Below are positions 1 through 6,486 of a stretch of DNA of 12,677 bases, one piece after another. The position numbers were made by a program, and so were the translations under genes. Where the stretch lies: positions 1 through 12,677 of the forward strand of contig DAOVYW010000046.1 of NCBI GenBank assembly GCA_030635415.1, in the 5' to 3' direction. The first letter of the stretch is position 1; each line of letters opens with the position of its first letter. The DNA comes from Candidatus Firestoneibacteriota bacterium. GTDB taxonomy: Bacteria > Oederibacteriota > JAAXVQ01 > JAUVAV01. The notes under the pieces were generated by a model. The model made no database searches, was not told the DNA's origin, and worked only from the letters and a program-made list of their open reading frames with translations.

Positions 1-632
1 AGCGTGGTAACTGTAACCGGTTCTGTCCCGACCATCAAATAGCCCCTAAGCACCATGGCGGAACCCAGATCAAAAGTAGGCACGATACCCATTAGCCCGT
101 CCATTGTCCCATTGGTGGCCGCAGTCCAGGGCAGCAGCAATTGAGTTTTAGCCAGGAAGAAAAGCAAATCAATGCTTCCCAGATCAAATCCCAGGCTGAT
201 GGCGTCATTTTGAAAGCCCAAAAGCAGGTCTTCCTTATCCCCAAAAACCTGGCGGCCTATTTTCACATAAAACTTGTCTTGCTGAAACTTGGCATATAAT
301 TCGTTAACTTTGAGGATGGGATAAGTCACATTGGCGTATCCGGGCTTCTCAATATCCACAAACAGCCCGAACTTTTTCTGCGAAAATACGTTAGCCAATA
401 CCATACGGTATATTGGATAGAAATACCACTCCGAGCTCTCCCCAAAACTCATATTGGCAAGGTTGAATATTTTGGCGTCAATAATCCCGTTAAATTCCAA
501 TCCCGGCTTCATATTTTCAATCGCTTCCACGGGAGCCAGGTTTTTCAACTCCGGTTCTACCAGGTTTTCGGCCATGGATAAATTTGTTCCCATCAACAGC
601 ATCATTAATGTTCCTGCTACAATCTTTTTCAT
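1..632 (-). CDS. Porin-like outer-membrane protein, 5' part only
   Basis: The frame is open from an ATG at 632 down to base 1, giving 210 codons; the C-terminus lies beyond the window. Residues 1-21 form a typical signal peptide (two Lys, a hydrophobic Leu/Met-rich core, then SMA before ENL). After it come alternating polar/hydrophobic stretches with many aromatic residues (for example YAKFQQDKFYVKIGRQVFG at about 122-140), the pattern of amphipathic beta-strands in porins and alginate-export-like barrels. The 'FYVKIGRQVFGDKEDLLLG' stretch especially resembles such barrels. The likely location is the outer membrane; the substrate cannot be told. AGGAGG lies 13 nt before the ATG, which is long, with a weaker GGTGG 6 nt away. 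A possible promoter sits at 702-731. It follows the TolB-like gene in the same direction by 114 bp. The family call is inference from strand pattern, and a non-porin barrel is possible. Confidence 0.75.
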   Translation of the reverse strand, partial: MKKIVAGTLMMLLMGTNLSMAENLVEPELKNLAPVEAIENMKPGLEFNGIIDAKIFNLANMSFGESSEWYFYPIYRMVLANVFSQKKFGLFVDIEKPGYANVTYPILKVNELYAKFQQDKFYVKIGRQVFGDKEDLLLGFQNDAISLGFDLGSIDLLFFLAKTQLLLPWTAATNGTMDGLMGIVPTFDLGSAMVLRGYLMVGTEPVTVTT

Positions 633-701
633 TTCCAGCCACCATCCTCCTGCATTAATTTTCGGCCGGTATTCACCCGCCTACTTCCTGAATCGGGTCT
701 T

Positions 702-731
702 AGTATTTACCATAGCCCCCACTCAGGTCAA
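702..731 (-). promoter_or_regulatory. Possible sigma70 promoter for the porin-like gene
   Basis: On the minus strand TTGACC (726-731) is followed by an 18-nt spacer and AATACT (702-707), about 70 bases before the ATG at 632. The -35 is good and the -10 only fair (4 of 6). I see no terminator between this and the upstream TolB-like gene, so read-through is also possible. Confidence 0.4.
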
Positions 732-746
732 TCACTATTATGGAAC

Positions 747-1856
747 TCACCGCCAACTGGGCACCACGTTATCATAATGGCTTCGGGTAAGATTGCGCGC
801 GTACTTGCCGTCTGCATCCGCCACAAAAATATTCCAGGCGTTTTGCCAACGCGCTACGTAAGCGATTCTGGTTCCGTCCGGAGAAAAAATAGGATCATCC
901 TTATCCAGGGCATCGTCCGTGATACGGTAGTATTTTTTCCAATCCAGATCATATATATAAAGTTGCCGGGTTCTACGGTCCAGCGTGCTGGAACAAAAAA
1001 CTATTTTATTGCCGGTCGGCGAAAAAACCGGATCCCCGCGGTAGGAAAGTTCATCCGTTTCAATCAGTGCTCTGCTTCTCATACTCTCAAGGTCCATGAT
1101 AAATACTTCATTCCGGTTGTTCATGGTTGATTCAAACGAAATCCGCCGGCCGTCGGGGGCGAATCCATACCCATGGCTGTCACCAAAAGATTCATTGGTG
1201 ATCTGACGGGCCTGGCTGCCATCCGCATTCATAATACCTACTTCGAAAGACCCCTTGACATGCACGGTATAGAGCAGCCGACTTCCATCCGGACTCCAAA
1301 AGGGATTGGTTTTATCTTGTGTGCCGGTAGTAAGCTGGCGCGCAGCTTGGGTACCTAAGTCCAACACATAAATTTGATATGTTCCGGAACGATTAGAAGT
1401 AAACGCGATGCTTTGGCCGTCATAAGAAAAATGCGGATCCCTGTCAAAAGACTCGGATTCCATCAATCGCTCCACCTTTTTACCATTGGCGTCCATCATG
1501 TAAATTTGATAATGACGTCCATCCGCCCGGTTGGATGTAAAAGCGATCTTACGTAGAATGCCTCCCCCGGTAGGCGTAGGCATGGGTATCGGAGTAATCG
1601 ATAAAAACGGTGAAAATGCCGGCTCCCCGGAAAGATAAAGGGCTCTCGGCTCAGCAACAAATTTGATCCTTGACAGGGAAACTTGAGATGGATTAGGCCT
1701 TGATATAACCATCTGTCTTGAAGATGGATCTAAGGAACGGTAGGTAAAAAAGCAGACCAGCAATAGCACTATAAACGAAAAAAGTGTAAGTCCTTTTAGT
1801 ATAGCGCCATCATCCTCTAAAAATAAGCTTTTAAGCTGTATTTTCAAGGCCTGCAC
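747..1856 (-). CDS. Membrane-anchored TolB-like beta-propeller (PD40 repeats)
   Basis: The protein has 369 residues. An N-terminal cytoplasmic segment is followed by one transmembrane helix (about 20-39), a Pro-rich linker (about 86-98) and a propeller from about 102 to the end. The propeller carries repeated FSPDG-type motifs: FSYDG at 143, WSPDG at 187, FAPDG at 232, FSPTG at 278 and FSPDG at 324. Each follows blades of the type 'IAFTSNRSG..QIYVLD', the PD40/TolB C-terminal repeat. TolB itself is periplasmic and lacks this anchor, and no tol or pal genes are nearby, so I do not call it tolB. It is probably an extracytoplasmic scaffold or binding propeller. The start is uncertain: a GTG at 1856 has AGGAG only 2 nt upstream, while an in-frame TTG at 1847 has the same AGGAG at 11 nt. 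A strong promoter lies just upstream at 1892-1920. Confidence 0.87.
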   Translation of the reverse strand: MQALKIQLKSLFLEDDGAILKGLTLFSFIVLLLVCFFTYRSLDPSSRQMVISRPNPSQVSLSRIKFVAEPRALYLSGEPAFSPFLSITPIPMPTPTGGGILRKIAFTSNRADGRHYQIYMMDANGKKVERLMESESFDRDPHFSYDGQSIAFTSNRSGTYQIYVLDLGTQAARQLTTGTQDKTNPFWSPDGSRLLYTVHVKGSFEVGIMNADGSQARQITNESFGDSHGYGFAPDGRRISFESTMNNRNEVFIMDLESMRSRALIETDELSYRGDPVFSPTGNKIVFCSSTLDRRTRQLYIYDLDWKKYYRITDDALDKDDPIFSPDGTRIAYVARWQNAWNIFVADADGKYARNLTRSHYDNVVPSWR

Positions 1857-1858
1857 CT

Positions 1859-1863
1859 CTCCT
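1859..1863 (-). promoter_or_regulatory. Ribosome binding site that bears on the TolB-like start
   Basis: AGGAG on the minus strand is only 2 nt from the GTG at 1856 but 11 nt from the in-frame TTG at 1847. By spacing the TTG is at least as likely, which would shorten the protein by three residues. Confidence 0.55.
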
Positions 1864-1891
1864 CTAAAAAAACTTTCTTCTTTTCACTTGA

Positions 1892-1920
1892 ATGGTACAT
1901 TTTATTCAAAAAATTGTCAA
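1892..1920 (-). promoter_or_regulatory. Sigma70 promoter of the TolB-like gene
   Basis: On the minus strand a perfect TTGACA (1915-1920) is separated by 17 nt from TACCAT (1892-1897). Transcription would start near 1885, giving a leader of about 30 nt. The sequence upstream (1921-1990) is very A+T rich and could act as an UP element. Confidence 0.78.
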
Positions 1921-2121
1921 TAAAAAAGCAGGAATTTATAGCGATATTTTTTATTGGTATTTAAAAAGTTATCTACAATTCTTAAAGTTTAAGTTTAGGT
2001 GTCGCGGGCTGGAATGCCGCAACGTCAATAACCAACGGCAAATATCATAATTTCACAGAGACCCCGGTATAAAGCACAAAGCGTGTTTTCTTTGGCCTAA
2101 ATGCTCAAGCTCCTAGTGCCC
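1921..2121. other. Gene-free stretch between the TolB-like promoter and the tRNA terminator
   Basis: I find no convincing coding frame on either strand. The left half is A+T rich and the right half is mixed. On the plus strand TTGTCA (1914-1919), a 17-nt spacer and TATAGC (1937-1942) could be a promoter reading toward the tRNAs, but no gene or terminator for such a transcript is evident. Confidence 0.4.
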
Positions 2122-2162
2122 TTAAAAATCAAAAACCGCTGTCTCTTTTGGAAACAGCGGTT
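2122..2162 (-). terminator. Rho-independent terminator of the tRNA transcription unit
   Basis: A perfect 9-bp stem, AACCGCTGT/ACAGCGGTT (2162-2154 with 2142-2134), has an 11-nt loop. On the minus strand it is followed by TTTGATTTTTAAG. It lies 9 bases past the CCA end of tRNA-fMet. No T-run follows on the plus strand, so it is directional. Confidence 0.88.
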
Positions 2163-2171
2163 CTAAAAAGC

Positions 2172-2246
<75 letters not shown>

Positions 2247-2321
2247 GCATATTGTCTTAAAATTTCAAGGATGAAATCTAACACATTCACCATTGCTTGT
2301 CCAGGAAAATAAAAATTGTCC

Positions 2322-2410
2322 TGGTGCCGGGAGCCGGGCTCGAACCGGCACGAACCTTTCGGCTCAGCGGATTTTAAGTCCGCTGCGTCTGCCTATTCCG
2401 CCACCCCGGC
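2322..2410 (-). tRNA. tRNA-Leu (anticodon TAA)
   Basis: This 89-nt class II tRNA has an encoded CCA. The acceptor is GCCGGGG/TCCCGGC and the anticodon arm is GCGGA-CTTAAAA-TCCGC, which reads UUA. The long variable arm (GAGCC-GAAA-GGTTC) is typical of Leu. The T-arm is GCCGG-TTCGAGC-CCGGC. Its first 18 bases are also the last codons and stop of the DUF501 gene upstream. I see no promoter immediately before it, so it is probably transcribed with the DUF501 and ftsB-like genes and cut out by RNase P. Confidence 0.97.
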
Positions 2411-2971
2411 AAAAGTATTCTGGTTATGACAATCCCGGCAATATCCGTCATCGTCTTTTTGCCGGATCATATTGGCGACCAATTGTCCTACCGGATTGTT
2501 GCAAGTAGCCAAGTAATGCGCATAGTGTGTATGCAAGCACTTGATGCCTTTTAGATCCGCCACTCCGCCGATCCCCAACCACTCTAAGTTCTTTAAAACT
2601 TTTTTTTCGCTTTTTTGAACTCGGCTCAAGGTTGAAGACTCTACCAACGAACGCCGGATAAAAATATATTCCTGGTGTGCTTCCCGCATATTCCGGGCCA
2701 GCGTAAAATTATTAATAATTTGGTCTTGGATGCGTTGGATATAACCCCGATCCTCTATCCGGCTGATTCGCCTTACCACCGCCGGACAGGTCAACCAAAA
2801 AACCGTTGGAAAAATATCGGCCGGCTTTTTTCGACCGAGGGGGTGATTAATTATAACTTTTGGACACTGATTTTTACACCGGCGCACCACGCCATACAGA
2901 TTTCTTGGCTCCCGCCGGATTTGCCATCCAATTATCCTGCGATCCTGCTGCGAGATTGCTTCTGCTTTCAT
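2393..2971 (-). CDS. DUF501 family protein
   Basis: This 192-residue protein carries the DUF501 hallmarks: FPTVFWLTCP (54-63), the following 'VRRISRIEDRGYI', and a C-terminal block GIGGVADLKGIKCLHTHYAH (133-152) continuing into YLATCNNPVG. Function is unknown. Conserved Cys and His suggest metal or cofactor binding, including a terminal C178-R-D-C181-H, but with no signal peptide this is not a cytochrome c. In many genomes DUF501 sits beside ftsB/divIC, as it does here (61 bp downstream). An in-frame TGA three codons upstream fixes the ATG at 2971 as the first plausible start, although the Shine-Dalgarno is weak. The last codons read into the tRNA-Leu gene and stop at TAG inside it. Confidence 0.85.
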   Translation of the reverse strand: MKAEAISQQDRRIIGWQIRREPRNLYGVVRRCKNQCPKVIINHPLGRKKPADIFPTVFWLTCPAVVRRISRIEDRGYIQRIQDQIINNFTLARNMREAHQEYIFIRRSLVESSTLSRVQKSEKKVLKNLEWLGIGGVADLKGIKCLHTHYAHYLATCNNPVGQLVANMIRQKDDDGYCRDCHNQNTFAGVAE

Positions 2972-3032
2972 ATCCAGTCAATACTCTTTATGTTTTTTGG
3001 ATATACCACGCCGGCCACGAGGACGTCAAGTG

Positions 3033-3401
3033 TTATTCCTGCTGCTGCTTTTCCACTTCCTGGTTCGGCGAAACAAAACGATATATAATTTCATCCGGAC
3101 GAAGCATCCCTAATTCTTCCCGGGCAATGTTTTCCACCGCCCCGGGATTCTGCTGCAGGTTTTTAATATGCTGCTCCAATTTTTGATTCTCAACTATAAA
3201 CTCCTCCACCTGGGAGGAGAGATGTTCCTGCTCCCGATAGAGCGCCAGAAGTTTGAACAAACTCTTTTTCCCGACCAGGAGCATCAGCAAAACGACCAGC
3301 AGACTTATCCCTAAAAGTAATCCTTGCCAGGTGCGTCCGGTTCCCGGCACCTTTAAAACATTATGCTGTTTACTGTAATGCCAACGTGCTTTTCCCCGCA
3401 C
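3033..3401 (-). CDS. Septum formation initiator, FtsB/DivIC family
   Basis: This 122-residue bitopic protein has a basic cytoplasmic N-terminus, one transmembrane helix (about 25-43), a coiled coil (about 48-85, with 'LSSQVEEFIVENQKLEQHI') and the family's C-terminal block AREELGMLRPDEIIYRF (93-109). FtsB and DivIC link FtsL and FtsQ/DivIB in the divisome at midcell, with the coiled coil outside the membrane. The start is a GTG at 3401 with GGGAGG 4 nt upstream; no ATG fits. It leads a unit with DUF501 and two tRNAs, downstream of a strong terminator at 3511-3545. I could not find its promoter in the G+C-rich leader. Confidence 0.9.
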   Translation of the reverse strand: MRGKARWHYSKQHNVLKVPGTGRTWQGLLLGISLLVVLLMLLVGKKSLFKLLALYREQEHLSSQVEEFIVENQKLEQHIKNLQQNPGAVENIAREELGMLRPDEIIYRFVSPNQEVEKQQQE

Positions 3402-3510
3402 AACGCCTCCCGTAATGGAGCCCCCCCGGGCAAGCCATGGTTATCCGCCCAAGTGGCGGGGCGGCATCCCACCGCAGCAACTTGCGCCTTTATCCCCGGC
3501 GAAAACGGAT
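3402..3510 (-). other. G+C-rich palindromic leader of the ftsB-like gene
   Basis: This 109-nt stretch lies between the Roadblock operon terminator and the ftsB-like GTG. It holds several inverted repeats on the minus strand, including CCGCCC/GGGCGG and a CTCC-ATTAC-GGGAG hairpin that would cover the ftsB Shine-Dalgarno. It matches no riboswitch class that I recognise, and its role is unknown. Confidence 0.35.
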
Positions 3511-3545
3511 AAAAAAAACCACTCTCAGTTCAAAACTGAAAGTGG
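3511..3545 (-). terminator. Strong rho-independent terminator of the aroB-Roadblock operon
   Basis: A 12-bp stem, CCACTTTCAGTT/AACTGAGAGTGG (3545-3534 with 3530-3519), has one G:U pair and a 3-nt loop. On the minus strand it is followed directly by eight T. It lies about 30 bases past the Roadblock stop codon. Confidence 0.94.
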
Positions 3546-3574
3546 CCGGTTAAAAAATTATCCCCACCAGGCTC

Positions 3575-3934
3575 CTAGGTTAATCCCTGCTCCAGTTTAG
3601 GAATGGCTTTTTTAACTTCCAGCCGGCCGCGGCCAAGGTTGCCGTCCAGCTCCAGGGCAACGGCGACGAAATAATCACTGCCAATAGTCATCATAATCAT
3701 AGTCGCTTTTTCAGTGGTAATCATAATCTCACCGGTCTTTCCCAGGTCAAAACATTCTGAAGCCTTCTTGGCATTTTTAATTATGGTCGCGTATTCCGCA
3801 CCGACATCACTGATATCAAACGACCCTTTCAGCGAAACCTGATCAATCACTATACCATCCGTACCCAATAAACCAGCGCCAATGGCCCCCTCTACATTAC
3901 TGATTATTTCGTTGAGAATGACTTTAAAATCCAT
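3575..3934 (-). CDS. Stand-alone Roadblock/LC7 domain protein
   Basis: This 119-residue protein is a single Roadblock/LC7 domain with the typical pattern: a helix (VILNEIISNVEGAIGAGLL), a strand with 'GTDGIVIDQ', a central helix 'GAEYATIIKNAKKASE', paired strands 'GEIMITTEKATMIMMTIG' and 'YFVAVALE', then a C-terminal helix. In bacteria such proteins (for example MglB) bind and regulate small Ras-like GTPases such as MglA, usually as dimers; no GTPase is encoded in this window. The start ATG at 3934 has GGGAG 5 nt upstream. It is the last gene of the aroB operon, 33 bp after the TPR-Roadblock fusion, so the two are likely made together and may pair. The partner and the pathway are unknown. Confidence 0.87.
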   Translation of the reverse strand: MDFKVILNEIISNVEGAIGAGLLGTDGIVIDQVSLKGSFDISDVGAEYATIIKNAKKASECFDLGKTGEIMITTEKATMIMMTIGSDYFVAVALELDGNLGRGRLEVKKAIPKLEQGLT

Positions 3935-3967
3935 CGTCTCTCCCGCACCGGTTCCTTTTTAACTTAA

Positions 3968-5239
3968 TTATCGCAGAGCTTTGACTACTTCATTAATAGC
4001 CAAGCGCATTTTTCCAATATTAATATTATTATCCGCCAGCATGAGTAAAATCCGGTTTTTCATCTTATTGAAAACAATCTGGCCTTTTTGCCCGGCAATT
4101 AAAATCTGGCGAATCTCCTTACCATAATCTACGGCCTGCACGGATTTTTCCATATTTTCAAAAATTAAAAACACTCGCTTAGCGATTTCCTTTTGGTCTA
4201 TCTTGGTCTTAAGCACACTAGCCATAACGTTAGCCTGAGAATCCATTAGCATACTACCTAAAACACCCTCAGTTTGCATCAATTTTTTCAAGGCGCGTAA
4301 TATCTTATCATCCTCGCCGCCCTGGGCCGGCGCTTCCCTTTTCGCCCCTTCCGGCTTTTTCTGCGGCGCACCAGGTCCGCGTTTCAAAACCGCCGGAGAG
4401 ACGGCCGGAGGCTCGGCTTTAAGTACCGGTTTTTCTTCCGCCGGAGACGCGCCTTTAGGTGTCGCTTTGGACTTTTCGGAAAGATTGACTTCCCGCATAA
4501 CTGACAAAATATCGTCTGAAGTAATTTTATCATTATCACGATCACGATAGAACGAGGTCGTATTCGGTATTCGTTGCTCCGCCACTTTTTGACTCGTAAT
4601 GACTTGCACCTTCTTGATTTCAAGATCCTTTAGCCTTTGCCGGACGACCATATTTCCCGGATCAGCTTCCAGAATCAAACGATAAATTCTTATAGCGTTT
4701 TCAATATCGCCCTGCTTGCTTAACTCCTCCGCTTTTGAAATATCCTGTTTCTTGTTGGGAGCTTTAAACTCCTGCTCTGTTTCAGCTGAAACATCCTTCT
4801 GGGACCGGGAGTTATCCCGCCTCGCCAACTCTAAGACTTGATTCAGTTTTTGTTGGACATTGCCGTCTTCCGGGTTAAGCGATAGAACTTTTTGGTACGC
4901 CTCGATCGCATTGGCATATTTTTCCTGCTGCATGTAAAGTTGTCCCAATAAGGTATGGGCCATAATATTATTGGTATCGGCGGAAGCCACTTTACAAAAT
5001 TCGACCACCGCCTTCTCGGACATCGCTTTTTCCATATACGCCCGGCCTAAAACCATCCGGGCACTCATATATGTGGGATGAAGTCGCAACCCTTTTAGGC
5101 AGGTCTCAATTGCCTCATCCAGCCTACCTCTTTTTCGGTAGGCCTCCGCCAAAGGAACAAATACCAGCGATTCGGGATTATTGGTTAATTTTTTATTATA
5201 TTCTTCAATTTCCGAAAGTCTGGAATCATCATTAGCCAT
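3968..5239 (-). CDS. TPR protein with C-terminal Roadblock/LC7-like domain
   Basis: The protein has 423 residues, counted from the ATG at 5239. Three tandem TPRs (about 24-57, 58-91 and 92-125) are followed by a charged linker, one further TPR-like unit (about 167-198), a long Pro/Lys/Ala-rich linker (about 255-308) and a C-terminal Roadblock/LC7-like domain (about 310-420, with 'VLGSMLMDSQANVMAS', 'RQILIAGQKGQIVF' and 'ILLMLADNNINIGKMRLA'). It has no signal peptide and is cytoplasmic. It probably joins protein-protein contacts through TPRs to dimerisation with a Roadblock partner, plausibly the next gene. ATGGCTAA overlaps the aroB stop by 8 bases, pointing to translational coupling. AGGAGG is 14 nt from this ATG. 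A TTG at 5269 keeps the frame and would add 10 residues, but I prefer the ATG. Confidence 0.82.
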   Translation of the reverse strand: MANDDSRLSEIEEYNKKLTNNPESLVFVPLAEAYRKRGRLDEAIETCLKGLRLHPTYMSARMVLGRAYMEKAMSEKAVVEFCKVASADTNNIMAHTLLGQLYMQQEKYANAIEAYQKVLSLNPEDGNVQQKLNQVLELARRDNSRSQKDVSAETEQEFKAPNKKQDISKAEELSKQGDIENAIRIYRLILEADPGNMVVRQRLKDLEIKKVQVITSQKVAEQRIPNTTSFYRDRDNDKITSDDILSVMREVNLSEKSKATPKGASPAEEKPVLKAEPPAVSPAVLKRGPGAPQKKPEGAKREAPAQGGEDDKILRALKKLMQTEGVLGSMLMDSQANVMASVLKTKIDQKEIAKRVFLIFENMEKSVQAVDYGKEIRQILIAGQKGQIVFNKMKNRILLMLADNNINIGKMRLAINEVVKALR

Positions 5240-6350
5240 GAATATCTTTCCAGCCTCCTGCTCTTCCAAGAACCGCTTTAAGCACTCGTTGTACTGAAAA
5301 ATACGCTATTTTCTTGATGATTCTAGCACGCCCGATATTTGGTGTCAATATAAAATTACGATCGCCTTTCTGAACTTTTTTATCAGTTTGCATAATCCGC
5401 CAAATCGCGTTTATCGGCTCGCCCCGGCCCTTCACCGGCAAGCCGGCCTGGTGTAAAATCCTTTCTTGGCGGTCAACCGTCTCCTGTTGGCAGACCCCGG
5501 TTTCCAGAGCCAATCGGGCTGCCGCCGCCATTCCCACACTGATGGCCTCTCCATGCAAATAGCCGCGGTATTGATGAAAAGTTTCCAGGGCATGCCCCAA
5601 AGTATGGCCGTAATTTAAAATAGCCCTTAACCCTTGCTCGGTCTCATCTTTTTCAACAATGCGGGCTTTAACGGCGCAACTTCGCGTTATCATCCGGCTT
5701 AGACTATTAAGCTCCAGCCTTAATATTTTCGGCAATTCGCTCTCCAAGTCCAGAAAAAAACCGGCATCCGCAATAATCGCCGATTTAATGACTTCTGCTA
5801 ATCCGGCCCGGAACTGCCGGCGGGAAAGGCTTTGGAGCATTCCGGGATCACTCACTACTAAGCGAGGCTGAAGAAAAGCGCCGATAAGATTCTTTCCTTG
5901 GGGATGATTTACCGCGACCTTTCCGCCCACCGAGGAATCCACCTGGGCCAGCAGGGAGGTCGGAACCTGGATATACTCAATGCCCCGCATATAGGTAGCG
6001 GCTACAAAACCGGCCAGGTCGCCGATCACGCCACCGCCTAAAGCCACGATAAAAGCGGTCCGATCCGCATGCCGGGCAATCATGCGGCCGATAATACTTT
6101 CCGCCCGGGCCAGACTTTTTGTCGTCTCGCCTTCGGGAACCAGGATTTTATGGACCTGAAAACCGGCTCGGCGAAGAGAACTTTCAGCTGTTTGGCCATA
6201 AAGACGATTAATCCGGGCGTGGGAAATCAGGCAGGCCGTCTTTCCCCTGACCCGCGGTCTTACCAAGTTTCCCAGCAATTTCAGATTGCCGGGTTCAATC
6301 ATGATGGGATAATCACGGGCATCCCCAAAGCGCACCCAAACCGTTGACAT
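5232..6350 (-). CDS. aroB: 3-dehydroquinate synthase
   Basis: This enzyme converts DAHP to 3-dehydroquinate, the second step of the shikimate pathway, using NAD+ and a divalent metal in the cytoplasm. All family signatures are present: GGGVIGDLAGFVAATYMRG (105-123, NAD and substrate site), PTSLLAQVDSSVGGK (130-144), NLIGAF (154-159), GLAEVIK (183-189), NYGHTLGHALE (246-256) and HGEA (266-269). The metal ligands correspond to Glu186, His249 and His266. At 372 residues it is of normal length; the C-terminal tail past about 350 is variable in the family. The ATG at 6350 has AAGGA 8 nt upstream. It heads an operon with the two Roadblock genes and has its own strong promoter. No other shikimate gene is in the window. 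Confidence 0.97.
   Translation of the reverse strand: MSTVWVRFGDARDYPIMIEPGNLKLLGNLVRPRVRGKTACLISHARINRLYGQTAESSLRRAGFQVHKILVPEGETTKSLARAESIIGRMIARHADRTAFIVALGGGVIGDLAGFVAATYMRGIEYIQVPTSLLAQVDSSVGGKVAVNHPQGKNLIGAFLQPRLVVSDPGMLQSLSRRQFRAGLAEVIKSAIIADAGFFLDLESELPKILRLELNSLSRMITRSCAVKARIVEKDETEQGLRAILNYGHTLGHALETFHQYRGYLHGEAISVGMAAAARLALETGVCQQETVDRQERILHQAGLPVKGRGEPINAIWRIMQTDKKVQKGDRNFILTPNIGRARIIKKIAYFSVQRVLKAVLGRAGGWKDIHG
5254..5259 (-). promoter_or_regulatory. Distant Shine-Dalgarno of the TPR-Roadblock gene
   Basis: AGGAGG on the minus strand, inside the aroB 3' end, is 14 nt from the ATG at 5239. A closer GGAAAG lies 6 nt away. The spacing is longer than usual and leaves the start open. 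Confidence 0.45.
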
Positions 6351-6408
6351 ATAAGTTTTCCTTTCTTTCTAGTCAGGGCCAGCTTTTAGCGGCATGCGGC
6401 CAGCGACA

Positions 6409-6437
6409 ACTATACAAAAATCCATAAAGTCCGTCAA
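6409..6437 (-). promoter_or_regulatory. Sigma70 promoter of the aroB operon
   Basis: On the minus strand TTGACG (6432-6437), a 17-nt spacer and TATAGT (6409-6414) form a near-consensus promoter. The leader is about 50 nt before the aroB ATG. It sits in the 136-bp gap after the glycosyltransferase gene, so aroB is transcribed independently of it. I see no convincing terminator in that gap. Confidence 0.82.
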
Positions 6438-6486
6438 GTCGGCCTTGACCCTCAGGGGCTTATCCGGGCGAAGCTTTATAAATTAG

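Noticed and set aside
747..1856. Calling the propeller gene tolB
   Set aside because: It is anchored by an internal transmembrane helix, lacks the TolB N-terminal domain, and has no tol-pal neighbours.
2428..2442. CXXCH haem-binding motif (CRDCH) in the DUF501 protein
   Set aside because: The protein has no signal peptide and belongs to a soluble DUF501 family, so cytochrome c-type haem attachment is not expected.
2675..3186. Plus-strand frames opposite DUF501 and ftsB
   Set aside because: Both lie antisense to recognised genes and have no ribosome binding site or recognisable domain.
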